23,475 bases of DNA from DALYJJ01 sp031969915 (GTDB taxonomy: Bacteria > Acidobacteriota > Terriglobia > Bryobacterales > Bryobacteraceae), in contig DALYJJ010000101.1 of assembly GCA_031969915.1 (NCBI GenBank), positions 1 through 23,475 of the forward strand, given 5' to 3'. Under the pieces are notes generated by a model. The model worked only from the letters and a program-made list of their open reading frames with translations, did not search any database and was not told the DNA's origin. The translations under genes were made by a program, and so were the position numbers. This document shows positions 1 through 9,668 of this stretch, piece by piece; within the stretch, counting starts at the first letter, position 1; each line of letters starts with the position of its first letter.

Positions 1-3000
1 GCCACCGCCCGTCGCAAGCCGCTGGCCGGCGAGCCCGCCGGCGCGGACCATGCAGCCGGCCAGGAGCACCGCTGGTGCCTCGACTTCCAGCAAGACTCTC
101 CCAGCCTCGCCCACTCCGCTGCGAAAACTCCCATCCCCAGTCCCATCGTCCCCCTGAACAACGGCCCTGACCTCGTTATCTCCGCCGAACTGTCGACCAG
201 CGTTACGCGCGGCTTGAATTCGTTCGTCAACGTCACGGTCCGTAATACCGGCACAGCCTCCTCTTCATCGTTCTCCATCGATTACACCGCGGCTCCGGGT
301 ATCACTTTCCTCGCAACATTCAATAACAACTGCACCGTGAGTTTCCCCACCGTACGATGCAGTGCCAACGGCCTTTCGCCGAACGCGCAGACCACGAGAA
401 CCTTCGTGCTTGGAATTGCCGGCAACGCTCCCTTGCGCATCGAAAACGTCTTCACCGTCACCGGCGGCGGCGACGTCAATACTTCCAATAACTCAGTGAC
501 CATCGCCTTCGACGTGCCCGGAATCGACCTCGCTCTCACCAAGCGCGTCGAGGGCTCCGCCTTCCAGCGTGGCGGTTCTGCCATCTACCGTTTCTCCGTA
601 TCCAACCTGGGCACTCTCCCCACGTCCGCCGACTACCGCCTCCGCGACACCATGCCGGCCGGACTCGCCATCAGCGCCATTGAGCAGGGTAATACAGGGC
701 CCCGCGCCTGGAACTGCGCCGCTTCCACATCGGCTCTTCTCGATTGCACCAACACCTCGCCGCTCCTCCCCGGGCAGTCCGCGCCGGACATCGTCATCAC
801 CACCAAGATCGCCTTCACCGCCGACCCCGCCTATGCGCTCTGGACNNNNNNNNNNATCACCACCAAGATCGCCTCCAACGCCCCTGCTTCCCTCGTCAAC
901 AGCGCCGACGTGAGCGGCGGCGGCGATCACATCCCCACCAATAACAGCTCCTCCGTCACCATCCAACCTGGCGCTAATCCCGCGCCGCCTCTGGTTTTCA
1001 AGACGGCCAATGAGCCCCTTTTCTTCGGCGAAACCGCCGGCTTTACCCTCTCCGTTGTCAATCCCTCCACTCAGGCCACCACCCAGGAAATGATCGTCGC
1101 CGAGACGCTGCCCGCGGGGCTCACGTTTGTCAACACCCCGGCCGCCGCCGGCTGGAGCTGCTTCGTCTTGGAGAACCGCTCCCTGGAATGCCGCATTGGC
1201 GGTCCCCTCGCGGGTAACGCCCGCACCTCCCTCAACTATCGCGTGCAGGTCGCCTCCAATGCCCCTTCCACGCTCGATACCCTGGTTACCATCAAGGGCG
1301 GATCTCCCCTCTTCACCGGCATTCAATCCGCCGCCCTGCGCCTGACTGCCTCCGCCCGCCCCGACCTGGTAGTCGCCCTCCGCCTTCCCTCCGCGCGTCA
1401 GGGCGAGACCTCCGATCTCTTCGTCGACCTCGAAAACATCGGCCAAGGGCCCACCTTCGACCCGATCCGCGTGGAAGTCGCGCTGCCGTCCGGCTTCACG
1501 GTCGTCTCCGCGCCTGCCAACTGCTCGACAACCCCGACACCGAGCTGCCAGATAGAAACGGTCCTTCCCGCCGGCGCTCGCACCACCATCGCGCTCCGCG
1601 TCCAACTGGCCGAGTCCGTGCCCCTCACCGTCACCATCCGAGCCTCGGTTCGCGGCGGCAGCGAAGCGAATCTGACGAATAGCAGCTTTATTGGATCGTT
1701 CACCGTCACCCCCGCCTTCGATGTCACCATCGCCAAAACCGCGACCGGCCTTTTCTTCCCCGGCGGAGGTACCGGCGCCTTCACCATTACGGTCACCCGG
1801 ACCGCCAACCGCCTACCTACCAGTCCCGTTCAGGTGGTCGACGTTCTTCCTGACGGCCTCACCGCTACCAGCGCTACGGGAAGCGGTTGGACCTGCTCCG
1901 GTACGACCACCGTCACTTGCTCGAGCAGCCTCCCCGCCGCCACCTCCTCCATCACCGTCCGCACCGCCGTGGCCTCCACCGCCACGCCCGGCCCTCGTAC
2001 CAACACCGTTACCGTCAGCGGCGGCGGCGACGGCGATACGCGCAACAACCAGGCCTCGGCCGACATCACCGTGATTGATGTGCCGCCTGACTTCACTTTC
2101 CGAATCGTTCCCGGGCCCCAGTTCATTCAGGGCCAGGAAAGCTATATCGATCTCCTGATTCAAAACCTGGTGCCCGTGCCGCGCGTCACCTTCATCTCTC
2201 TCGGCACCTCCCTGCCCCCCGGCCTTACCGTGTCTCGCCTGCAGTTTTCCTCCACCTTGGGTACGAACTGTTCGACCTCTGGCCAGATCTCTTGCCCCAC
2301 CCTCTCCATGGCCCCCGGCATCGCATCCGCCAGCGTGCGCGCCTTCGTCCGGGTCGCCGCCAACGCCGTTCCCGGCACGCGCACCATCACCGGCAGTATC
2401 GGCGTTTTCGGTGACGACAGCGATCTCTCCAACCAGAACTCCTCCGCTACCTTCACGGTCGAACCCGCTCTTCGCCCCGATGTCGCCGTCGCGCTTGAAC
2501 CGCAGGGCCGCTGGATCCAGGGCGGTACCGCGGTCCTCAATCTCAGGGTCACCAATGTAGGCGCCGGGCCTACTATCGGAGGTGTCAGCGTCATCGTCGC
2601 CAGCCTGGGTCTTACCGGCTCGGATTTCACCAATGTCTCCGCGTCGGGCTGGACCTGCCAGATACGCTTCGGCTTCTTCAATGAGTTCGTGTGCAGCACA
2701 CCGAGTGAGATCCCTCCGAACCAGTCCGTCGTGGTTCCCCTGAACTATCAGATCTCGAGTACCGCCACCACCGCGATGCCTTTCATCACGGTCGGCACTG
2801 CGTTCGAAAGCAACACGTCCAACAATTCCGCGTTAGTGAGCATACCCATCGCTCGCACGGGCGTCGATCTGTCCGTTCGCAAGAGTGGCCAAGGTGGCTT
2901 TGATCAGGCGGGCTCCGGTGCCTTCCTGCTCGAAATCAGCAACCTCGGCTCCGCGCCGTCCCGTGAGGTCATCACCGTTACCGATAACCTCCCCTCCGGC

Positions 3001-6000
3001 ATGACGCTCTCCACCTTCTCGGGTGAAGGCTGGAACTGCACCGGCACTGCCAGCGTGATCTGCACGACCTCCGCCGTCATCCAGCCAGGCGCCGCCAGCT
3101 CCCTCCTTTTCACCGTAGCCGTGGCCCCAACCCTGAATGGCTTTGTTACCAACACCGCCACTGTCAGCGGAGGAGGAGATGCATACGACGACAACAACGC
3201 TGGCGCCGTCACTGTCTTCGTCGGCCCGAGCGCACCCGACCTCGCTCTCGTCTCGTTCGCGCAGGGTAACTTCCCCGCGGGCACCGGTGCGTTCGTCCAC
3301 ACCATAACCAACCTTGGCAACTCCGTTACGCGTGGCCCCATCACGCTCACCAACGAACTGCCGCCCGGTATGACCCTCACCGCTTCCTCCGGCGACAACT
3401 GGGTCTGTACCGGAACCACCTCCGTTCGCTGCACCAGTCAGGCCGTTCTCGAAGTTCGCGCCACGACTACCGTCACTCTCAACGTCAGCATCAGTGCGGC
3501 TACGCCGGATGAGGTGACCAACACGGCCACCGTGGAGACCCTTGCCGATGCCTCCACCGGCAACAATACCGCGTTGATCATCTTCCGCCCTCGCACTCCC
3601 GCCGACCTGACCGTCACGGAAACCTTGAACGCCCCGCTCGGCCAATGGCAACCCAACTCCTCCACCATTCGCATTAGCAATGTAGGAACCGGCCCCACCA
3701 CCGGACCGATCCGCTTTGAAAGCGCTACGCCGGTAGGCATGACGACACGTGCACCGCTTCCTGCCGGCACACAGTGCCTGCCCCAGGGCGGGTCCAGAAA
3801 CCCGCTGATCTGCACCACCACGCAGGTCATTCCTCCGGGCGGCTTCCTGACCTTCGAACGCCAGTTCTCCGTCCTTGGCGACATCACGCTCCCCGTCACC
3901 GGCTTCGTTCGCGTCAGTGGCGGCGGAGATACCAACCCGGAGAACAACACCGGCGGCTACACGATTAACGAAATCCCGCCAACAGATCTCGCCCTCACCC
4001 AGACCGTCAGCGGCACCCCGGCAGTCGGATCCAACATCGAACTGCGCTTTACCATTACGAATCTTGGCCAGACAGCCACCTTCAACGACAACCCGACCCT
4101 CGTCTTTACCGTCCCTGCGGGTACCGTCGTGGATGGGGGAAACTGCGGCGCATTCGTTTCCGGCACCGTCTCCTGCCCATACCAGGAGGCAACCCAAGGC
4201 GCCATCATGCCCGGCGCCACCATTACTTACAGCGTGTTGCTCCGTCTCCCAGGCACCGCTCCCGCCCAGTTCTCCACCACCGGGCGGCTGGAGTACGCAC
4301 GCGACACCAATCCCTCCAACAACACCGCAACGCTTTCGCACACCGCGATCCTGCCCGATCTCGCGATCACCGCTGTCGAGAGAGCGCGTGGGTCACTCGG
4401 TGGAGCCGGCGTCTTCGACGTCACTGTAACCAACCGCGGCACCATCACCGCCATCCCCGAAAATCTTAGGGCTGCTGTCCAATTCCCGGAGGGACGCCTG
4501 TTTTGGGTCGAACGGGGGAGCGGTCCTCCGTATGTGTGCGACGAGGCGATCCCCACCATCACCTGCAACTTCACCGGGCAAGGCCTCGCCCCCGGCGCCT
4601 CCGCCGTCTTTGCCTTCCGAGTTGCCTACACCCTTGATCCGCCCCTCAACTACTCCCTCGTCGCCACTGTCAATCCCGGTTCCGAAGCCAACCCCGCCGA
4701 CAATCGCTTCGTCCTGCCCGTCGAACTGGACCCCGAGCGGATTACTGACCTCACCGTGACCAAAACCGCCGTTGGCGTCTTTCGCCAGGGCGGCGCCGGT
4801 TCCTTCCTCATCAATGTCCGCAATATCGGCGCTCTCAGTAGCCTCGGTGGCATCGCCATCGTGGACCAGATGCCCGCCGGTCTCTCCCTCACCGGCTTCT
4901 CCGGCGCTTCATGGGCCTGCTCCGGAACCACCCTCGTTACCTGCCAGGCGTTCATGATCGTCGGCTCCAACGGCGAGCTCCCGCCACTCACGCTGAACGT
5001 CTCCGTCGCCCCTGACGCTGCACTCTCGCTGACCAACACCGTTACCGTCAGCGGCGGCGCTGATCGGAACACCACCAACAACACCGCGTCCGTCACCTTC
5101 CCCGTCGAAATCTCCGGGCCCGATCTCACACTGACTAAAGAGGTCACCGGAGCATTCCAGCGCGGGGGCACCTCCGGCTTCCGCCTCATTGTCCGCAACT
5201 CGGGCGATCAAACCACCTCCGGCGCCATCACCGTAACCGACCCGCTTCCCCCGGGTCTCCTGTACGCCGGCATTCCCCTTACGCGCGCGTACTCCTGCTC
5301 CGGCACCACCACCGTCACCTGCTCCACGAGCCTCTCCATTGCCCCCGGCGCTACCATCGCCATCGTCTTCAACGTCTCCATCGCTGCCGACGCCGCCGCG
5401 TCACTCACCAACACCGCTACCATCACCGCCGGGCTCGACCGCGACCGTACCAACAACTCGGCCTCCGTCACCTTCCCCGTCACCGCCGCCTCTGCGCCCG
5501 ACCTTACCCTCTCGAAGTCCGCCAACGGAACCTTCACCCAGGGTAGTGCCGCTTCCTACACGCTCACCGTCACCAACATCGGCAACGCCGCCACCAACGC
5601 CGCGATTACCGTCACCGATGCGCTTCCCGCCGGCCTCTCCTTCACCGGCGCCACCGGCCAAGGCTGGTCGTGCACCGGCCCCAACCCCGTCACCTGCACT
5701 AACACGGCGGCCCTCGACCCCAACGCCTCCTCCGCGCTTACCCTCAATGTGGCCGTGGCCGCCGACGCCCCGGCGTCTCTCACTAACACCGCGGGGGTCA
5801 GCGGCGGCGGCGAAACCAACACCGCCAACAACCAGGGCTCCGCCTTCGTCAACGTTGTCCAGGTTCGGCCCGATCTCGTCGTGACCAAGACACTGAATGC
5901 CCCGCTCGCCCAGGGCGGCACGGGCTCCTTCACGCTCACCGTCCGAAACGTCGGCTCCGCTCCCACCAGCGGTTCCATCACGCTCGTCGATACGCTGCCT

Positions 6001-6475
6001 GCCGGCCTCTCCTCCACCGGGGCCGCCGGGCAGGGCTGGACGTGCTCCGGCCTCAATCCGGTCACCTGCAATACCACGGCTGTCATTGCGCCCGGGGAAG
6101 CCGCGCCATCCGTCACCCTGAACGTGTCGGTCGCTCTGAACGCCGCGTTGTCTCTCATCAACGTGGCCTCCGTCAACGGCGGCGGGGAAGCGAACACCGC
6201 CAATAATCAGGGCTCGGTCACGTTCCCCATCACTCAATCCACGCCGGACCTCACCCTCACCAAGACCACTGCCGGCGGACAGTTGCGCCAGGGCGGCTCT
6301 GTCAACTTCGTCCTTACCGTCAACAACGCCGGAAACGGCGCGTCGAGCGGCGCCATCACCGTGCGCGACCCGCTGCCCGCCGGCCTCACCCTCGCCGGCC
6401 AGGCCGCGGGCGCCAATTGGGATTGCTCCGCCTCCACCGCCTCCGCCGTCGTTTGCACCACGTCCCTATCCGTCG
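1..6475 (+). CDS. Giant repetitive DUF11/CARDB surface protein, 5'-partial, first part (up to scaffold gap)
   Basis: This is the left part of a very large secreted or surface protein, probably an adhesin or cell-surface scaffold. No enzymatic domain is visible. From about base 166 it is a string of Ig-like beta-sandwich units of roughly 120-130 residues. Each opens with a P-D-L-T-x-T-K-like motif, continues with L-P-A-G-L and G-W-x-C, and closes with S-G-G-G-(D/E)-x-N-T-x-N-N. I count about 17 units up to the gap at 6476. Each has two cysteines 7-14 residues apart. The frame is open from base 1, so the gene starts outside the window; the TTG at 214 lies inside the first unit and is not a credible start. 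Residues from bases 1-165 do not resemble the repeats. The frame passes the gap at 846-855 but shifts at 6476-6485, which I attribute to wrong gap length. Family fold assignment is by motif recognition; function is inferred. Confidence 0.85.
846..855. other. Scaffold gap (10 N) with duplicated flanks
   Basis: This is a run of ten N. The 18 bases immediately right of it (856-873) are identical to 796-813 left of it, 60 bases apart. The duplicated stretch encodes I-T-T-K-I-A twice, giving about 20 residues more than any other repeat unit has at this place. The likely reading is that the contig ends overlap and bases 814-845 are an erroneous contig tip. Confidence 0.9.
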
Positions 6476-6485
6476 NNNNNNNNNN
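6476..6485. other. Scaffold gap (10 N) that breaks the frame of the giant gene
   Basis: This is a run of ten N inside a DUF11 unit. The left frame ends after one base of a codon (6475) and the right frame starts a codon at 6486, so the true gap length must be 2 modulo 3. Aligning with neighbouring units, two residues (typically A-P before G) are missing, which corresponds to five missing bases. Confidence 0.9.
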
Positions 6486-8999
6486 GGCAGTCCCGCTCCG
6501 GCCATCCCCTTCACCGCCGCCATCGCCGCCAACGCCGCGGTCTCCCTGAATAACATCGCCACTGTTGAGGGCGGCGGCGAAACCAACACCACCAACAACA
6601 CCGGCGCCGTCACCTTCAACATCAGCGCCAACGCCCCCGACCTCACCGTCGTTAAGACCGCAAACGGAAGCTTCTCTCAGGGCGGCAGCGGGTCCTTCTC
6701 GCTCACCGTCAACAATGTCGGTACCGGCCCCACCTCCGGCGCCATTACCCTCACCGACAACCTGCCCGCGGGCCTCACGCTCACCGGGTTCACCGGCGCC
6801 GGCTGGAGCTGCACCCTCGCTTCGCAGGTCGTCTGCTCCAGCACCGCTTCCATCAATGCCGGCGCCTCCTCCGTCGTCGTGCTGAACGTCTCCGTCGCTT
6901 CCGACGCCCCCGCCTCGCTCACCAACATCGCTACCGTCAGCGGCGGCGGCGAATCGAACACCGGCAACAACGGCAGCGCCGTCACCTTCAACGTCGCGGC
7001 CGTCCCGCCCGACCTCACCCTCACCAAGTCCGCCCTCGGCCCCTTCGTCCGCGGCGGATCGGGACAGTTTACCCTCACCGTCGGCAATGCGGGCAGCGGG
7101 CCCAGCAACGGCGTCATCACCGTCACCGATCCATTGCCGGGTGGCATGACGCTCACCGCCGTTACCGCTTCCGGCTGGAATTGCATCGGCTCCACAACCG
7201 TCACGTGCACCACCTCATCGTCCATTCCGCCCGGCGGATCCTCTACCATCGCGCTTACCGTCTCCATCCCCGCCGGCATCGCCGCTTCGGTCACCAATCA
7301 GGCCACCGTCAGCGGCGGCGGCGAAATCAACACCGCCAATAACCAGTCTTCCGCCGTCGTCACCATCCTCACGCCCGTCAGCATCAGCGTCCCCGCCGGC
7401 GTGAGCTTCACCTTCAACGGCCAGCTCTATTCCGCCAGCCAGGTGATCAACGTGCCCCCAGGCAGCTACGTGCTCTCCACCACCACGCCGCAAACGCTCG
7501 CCGCGGGCACGCGCGCCGTCTTTGAAAGTTGGTCGAACGGAGGGGCCATCGCCCAAAACCTCGCCGTCGGCACAACTGCCCTCACCATCACCGGCGCCTT
7601 CCGCACACAGTTCCTCTTGACCGTGAACGCTACCCAGGGCGGAACCGCCACTCCCGCCTCCGGCTTCCTCGATGCGGGTTCCGTCGCCTCCCTCCAGGCC
7701 ACGCCCGCCAACGGCTTCACCTTCGCCAACTGGACCGGCGACCCGGTGGTCGCTCCGGCCAGCCCGGCCACCACCATCGCCATGGATGCGCCGAAGACGG
7801 TTACCGCCAACTTCACCGCCGTGACCCTCGTGCCCGACCTCACCGTTGCGGCCGTCTACACCGGCAACTTTGTCCAGGCGCGTACCTCGCCCTTCGTGCT
7901 CCGCGTTCGCAACGCCGGCGGTGCTCCCACGTCCTCCGCGTACTCCGTCGATTACTTCATCCCCGACGGTCTCGCCCTCGGCGAACCCGCCCCCGCGGGC
8001 TCCGGCTGGACCTGCACTCTCCCGCAGGCCAACCTCCTACGCTGCTCCCGCGCCCTCGCCCTCGAGCCCGGCGCAATTGCGCCTGATCTCCTCGTCCACG
8101 TCACCCCCGCGGCCACTGCGCCGGCTTCGGTTCTAAACCGCTTCACCGTCGCCGGCGGCGGCGAAACCAACCTCGCCAACAACACCGCGCAGAACACCGT
8201 CATCGTCGAACGCGTGATTACCGTCACCGTGCCCGCCGGTGTGGCCTTCTCGTTGAATAACGTCAACTACACCGGCCCGCAGGTCCTCACGCTGCCCGCC
8301 GGCAGCTACCCGCTCGCCACCACCTCGCCGCAGCAACTGGCTCCCGGCACGCGGGCGCTCTTCCAAAGCTGGTCGAATGGCGGCGCCCTCGCCCATACCC
8401 TCACCGTCGGCGCGAGCGCGCTCAACATCACCGGCAACTTCACCTTGCAGCATCTGCTCACCACCTCCGCCGGGCCCGGTGGCAGTGTCACTCCGTCGAG
8501 CGGCCAGTTCTACGACGCCGGCTCGCAGGTCCCCCTCACCGCCACGCCTGCCGCCGGCTTCGTCTTCAGTTCCTGGTCTGGTCCCGTCGCCAACGCAACA
8601 TTGGCCTCTACCACCGTCACCATGGCCGGACCCGTCTCGGTCGCCGCCGCCTTCACCGCGGGCGCCGCGCCCGCTCCCAACGTCACGTCGCAGTTCACCA
8701 TCACGCTCGGGGCGCCCGCAACGAACCGCGTCACCGGACGCTTCGTACAGAACGTGACCGTCCGCAACAATGGCGCCGCGCTCGCCTCCGCCGCGTTCGT
8801 GCTCGACAACCTCGCCCCCATGTACGCCGTGTTCCAACCCGCTGGGCAAACCGTTGCCGCCGCCCCCGCCGGCAGTCCGTTCCGCGAAGTCGGACCAGTG
8901 GCCGCGGGCGCTACCGTAACCTTTACCGTCGAATTTACCCGCTCCGCCGTCGGGACCCTCACCTACACGCCGCGGCTACTCGGGGTTGGTGCAAGATAG
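6486..8999 (+). CDS. Giant repetitive DUF11/CARDB surface protein, C-terminal part after scaffold gap
   Basis: This continues the gene that breaks at the gap 6476-6485. The reading frame resumes at 6486 with G-S-P-A-P-A-I and completes the interrupted repeat unit. Two more consensus DUF11 units follow (starting near 6634 and 7006). Then come an InlB-like module (7374-7820), another DUF11 unit (about 7830-8210), a second InlB-like module (8217-8660), and a last unit lacking cysteines that ends at the TAG at 8997-8999. No LPXTG, PEP-CTERM, type IX sorting domain or transmembrane anchor is visible at the C-terminus, so attachment is unexplained. The two parts together encode roughly 2,990 residues before counting the missing N-terminus. 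Pairing the missing residues against neighbouring repeats suggests the real gap is 5 nt. The next gene starts 26 nt downstream and may be co-transcribed. Confidence 0.85.
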   Translation, partial: GSPAPAIPFTAAIAANAAVSLNNIATVEGGGETNTTNNTGAVTFNISANAPDLTVVKTANGSFSQGGSGSFSLTVNNVGTGPTSGAITLTDNLPAGLTLTGFTGAGWSCTLASQVVCSSTASINAGASSVVVLNVSVASDAPASLTNIATVSGGGESNTGNNGSAVTFNVAAVPPDLTLTKSALGPFVRGGSGQFTLTVGNAGSGPSNGVITVTDPLPGGMTLTAVTASGWNCIGSTTVTCTTSSSIPPGGSSTIALTVSIPAGIAASVTNQATVSGGGEINTANNQSSAVVTILTPVSISVPAGVSFTFNGQLYSASQVINVPPGSYVLSTTTPQTLAAGTRAVFESWSNGGAIAQNLAVGTTALTITGAFRTQFLLTVNATQGGTATPASGFLDAGSVASLQATPANGFTFANWTGDPVVAPASPATTIAMDAPKTVTANFTAVTLVPDLTVAAVYTGNFVQARTSPFVLRVRNAGGAPTSSAYSVDYFIPDGLALGEPAPAGSGWTCTLPQANLLRCSRALALEPGAIAPDLLVHVTPAATAPASVLNRFTVAGGGETNLANNTAQNTVIVERVITVTVPAGVAFSLNNVNYTGPQVLTLPAGSYPLATTSPQQLAPGTRALFQSWSNGGALAHTLTVGASALNITGNFTLQHLLTTSAGPGGSVTPSSGQFYDAGSQVPLTATPAAGFVFSSWSGPVANATLASTTVTMAGPVSVAAAFTAGAAPAPNVTSQFTITLGAPATNRVTGRFVQNVTVRNNGAALASAAFVLDNLAPMYAVFQPAGQTVAAAPAGSPFREVGPVAAGATVTFTVEFTRSAVGTLTYTPRLLGVGAR
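7374..7820 (+). repeat. InlB-like (Flg_new/InlB B-repeat) module, copy 1
   Basis: This segment encodes about 149 residues inside the giant protein, distinct from the DUF11 units. It opens with S-V-P-A-G-V-S-F-T-F, has F-E-S-W-S-N-G-G-A in the middle, and ends with an InlB-type block containing G-G-T-A-T-P-A-S-G, A-T-P-A-N-G-F-T-F-A-N-W and V-T-A-N-F. The second copy at 8217-8660 has the same layout. Modules of this family are common in extracellular adhesins. There is no cysteine. Confidence 0.75.
8217..8660 (+). repeat. InlB-like (Flg_new/InlB B-repeat) module, copy 2
   Basis: This is the second copy of the module at 7374-7820. Shared blocks are T-V-P-A-G-V-A-F-S, L-P-A-G-S-Y-P-L-A-T-T, F-Q-S-W-S-N-G-G-A, G-G-S-V-T-P-S-S-G and A-G-F-V-F-S-S-W. 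One cysteine-containing DUF11 unit separates the copies, so the duplicated block is probably (InlB module + DUF11 unit) rather than the module alone. The final cysteine-free unit follows at once. Confidence 0.75.
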
Positions 9000-9025
9000 A
9001 AATTCCTGAAAGGGGAACTCGCTTG

Positions 9026-9649
9026 ATGCGAATCGCTATCGCCGTCCTATTGCTGCTGTGCGGCGCGCCCCACATGCGTGCCGCTACCATCGTCTACGAC
9101 AACACCGTCATCGATACGTTCGCCGGCTACACCTTTATCTCCGGCGGCTTGGTCCAGATCGGAGATACCGTTTCGTTCGGCGCTCCCCCGCCGGGTCCCG
9201 TCACCCAGGCCTCCGTGCAGTTCTTCAACGCGGGCGCCTCCGGGACTTTCGATGCCATCCTCCGCTTCTTTAACCCCGGCGCCCCGGTCGGAACCATCAT
9301 CGGTGCGCCCTACACCCTCAGTGGCCTCTCTCTGGGCGCCGGCGATGTCCTTACCGCCACCTTTCTCAACCTGAACGCCCCCCTGCCTGAGACCGTCGTC
9401 TTCACCATCGCCGTCTCCAACGTCACCGGCGGCGCCGATATCGGCCTCACCGCTTTCGATCCCCCTGCCATCGGCTCCAGCGACAACAGCCTGATCATTG
9501 TCGATGACGGCAGCGGCTTCTCCGAAAGCCTGGTTTCCGAAGGCCAGGGCAACCTCTACCTGCGCCTCGTAGCCATCCCCGAGTCGGCCACGATGCTGCT
9601 CTGCGGCGCCGGCCTCTCGCTACTCTATTTCGTACGCCGCAAACCCTGA
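9026..9649 (+). CDS. Secreted PEP-CTERM-type protein of unknown function
   Basis: This 207-residue exported protein has an N-terminal signal peptide (M-R-I-A-I-A-V-L-L-L-L-C, cleavage probably near residue 20). A beta-rich middle of unassigned fold resembles the choice-of-anchor domains that often precede PEP-CTERM signals. The C-terminal tail (residues about 182-207) has P-E-S, a hydrophobic stretch (M-L-L-C-G-A-G-L-S-L-L-Y-F-V) and R-R-K-P. That is the layout of a PEP-CTERM sorting signal recognised by an exosortase, except that the third motif residue is Ser instead of Pro. I chose the ATG at 9026 over the TTG at 9023 because a GAAAGGGG ribosome-binding site (9008-9015) precedes it. It lies 26 nt after the giant protein and converges with the ADOP gene 19 nt further on. 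The function is unknown; the sorting call is from motif layout. Confidence 0.8.
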   Translation: MRIAIAVLLLLCGAPHMRAATIVYDNTVIDTFAGYTFISGGLVQIGDTVSFGAPPPGPVTQASVQFFNAGASGTFDAILRFFNPGAPVGTIIGAPYTLSGLSLGAGDVLTATFLNLNAPLPETVVFTIAVSNVTGGADIGLTAFDPPAIGSSDNSLIIVDDGSGFSESLVSEGQGNLYLRLVAIPESATMLLCGAGLSLLYFVRRKP

Positions 9650-9668
9650 CCACCCGCGCGCCCCGCTA

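Larger units (their letters stand above)
166..8999 (+). repeat. Tandem array of about 21 Ig-like (DUF11/CARDB) units, period near 375 bp
   Basis: Units begin near 166, 525, 988, 1358, 1714, 2083, 2473, 2860, 3233, 3598, 3979, 4351, 4744, 5116, 5494, 5866, 6241, 6634, 7006, 7830 and 8676. The first dozen are divergent in sequence, while those from about 4744 to 7370 are close to one consensus (T-K-x-x-x-G-x-F-x-Q-G-G and S-G-x-I-T-x-x-D). Twenty units carry a cysteine pair and the last has none. The copy number seen is a minimum, since two assembly gaps fall inside the array and short-read assemblies collapse such repeats. Confidence 0.8.

Noticed and set aside
493..4341. Long minus-strand open frames (370 and 502 codons) opposite the giant gene
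   Set aside because: They are Gly/Arg/Val-rich antisense shadows of a GC-rich repetitive gene, with no domain and no start signals.
6417..6475. N-terminus of a second large gene (M-G-L-L-R-L-H-R-L)
   Set aside because: It is an out-of-frame reading of the preceding repeat. The real coding frame is shifted by the gap and resumes at 6486.
214..6549. Giant gene starting at the TTG at 214 and ending at 6549
   Set aside because: The frame is open to base 1 and 214 lies within the first repeat unit. The apparent end at 6549 is read in the wrong frame past the gap.
166..8999. CRISPR-like array
   Set aside because: The periodicity is about 375 bp and protein-coding with degenerate repeats, not short identical repeats with unique spacers.
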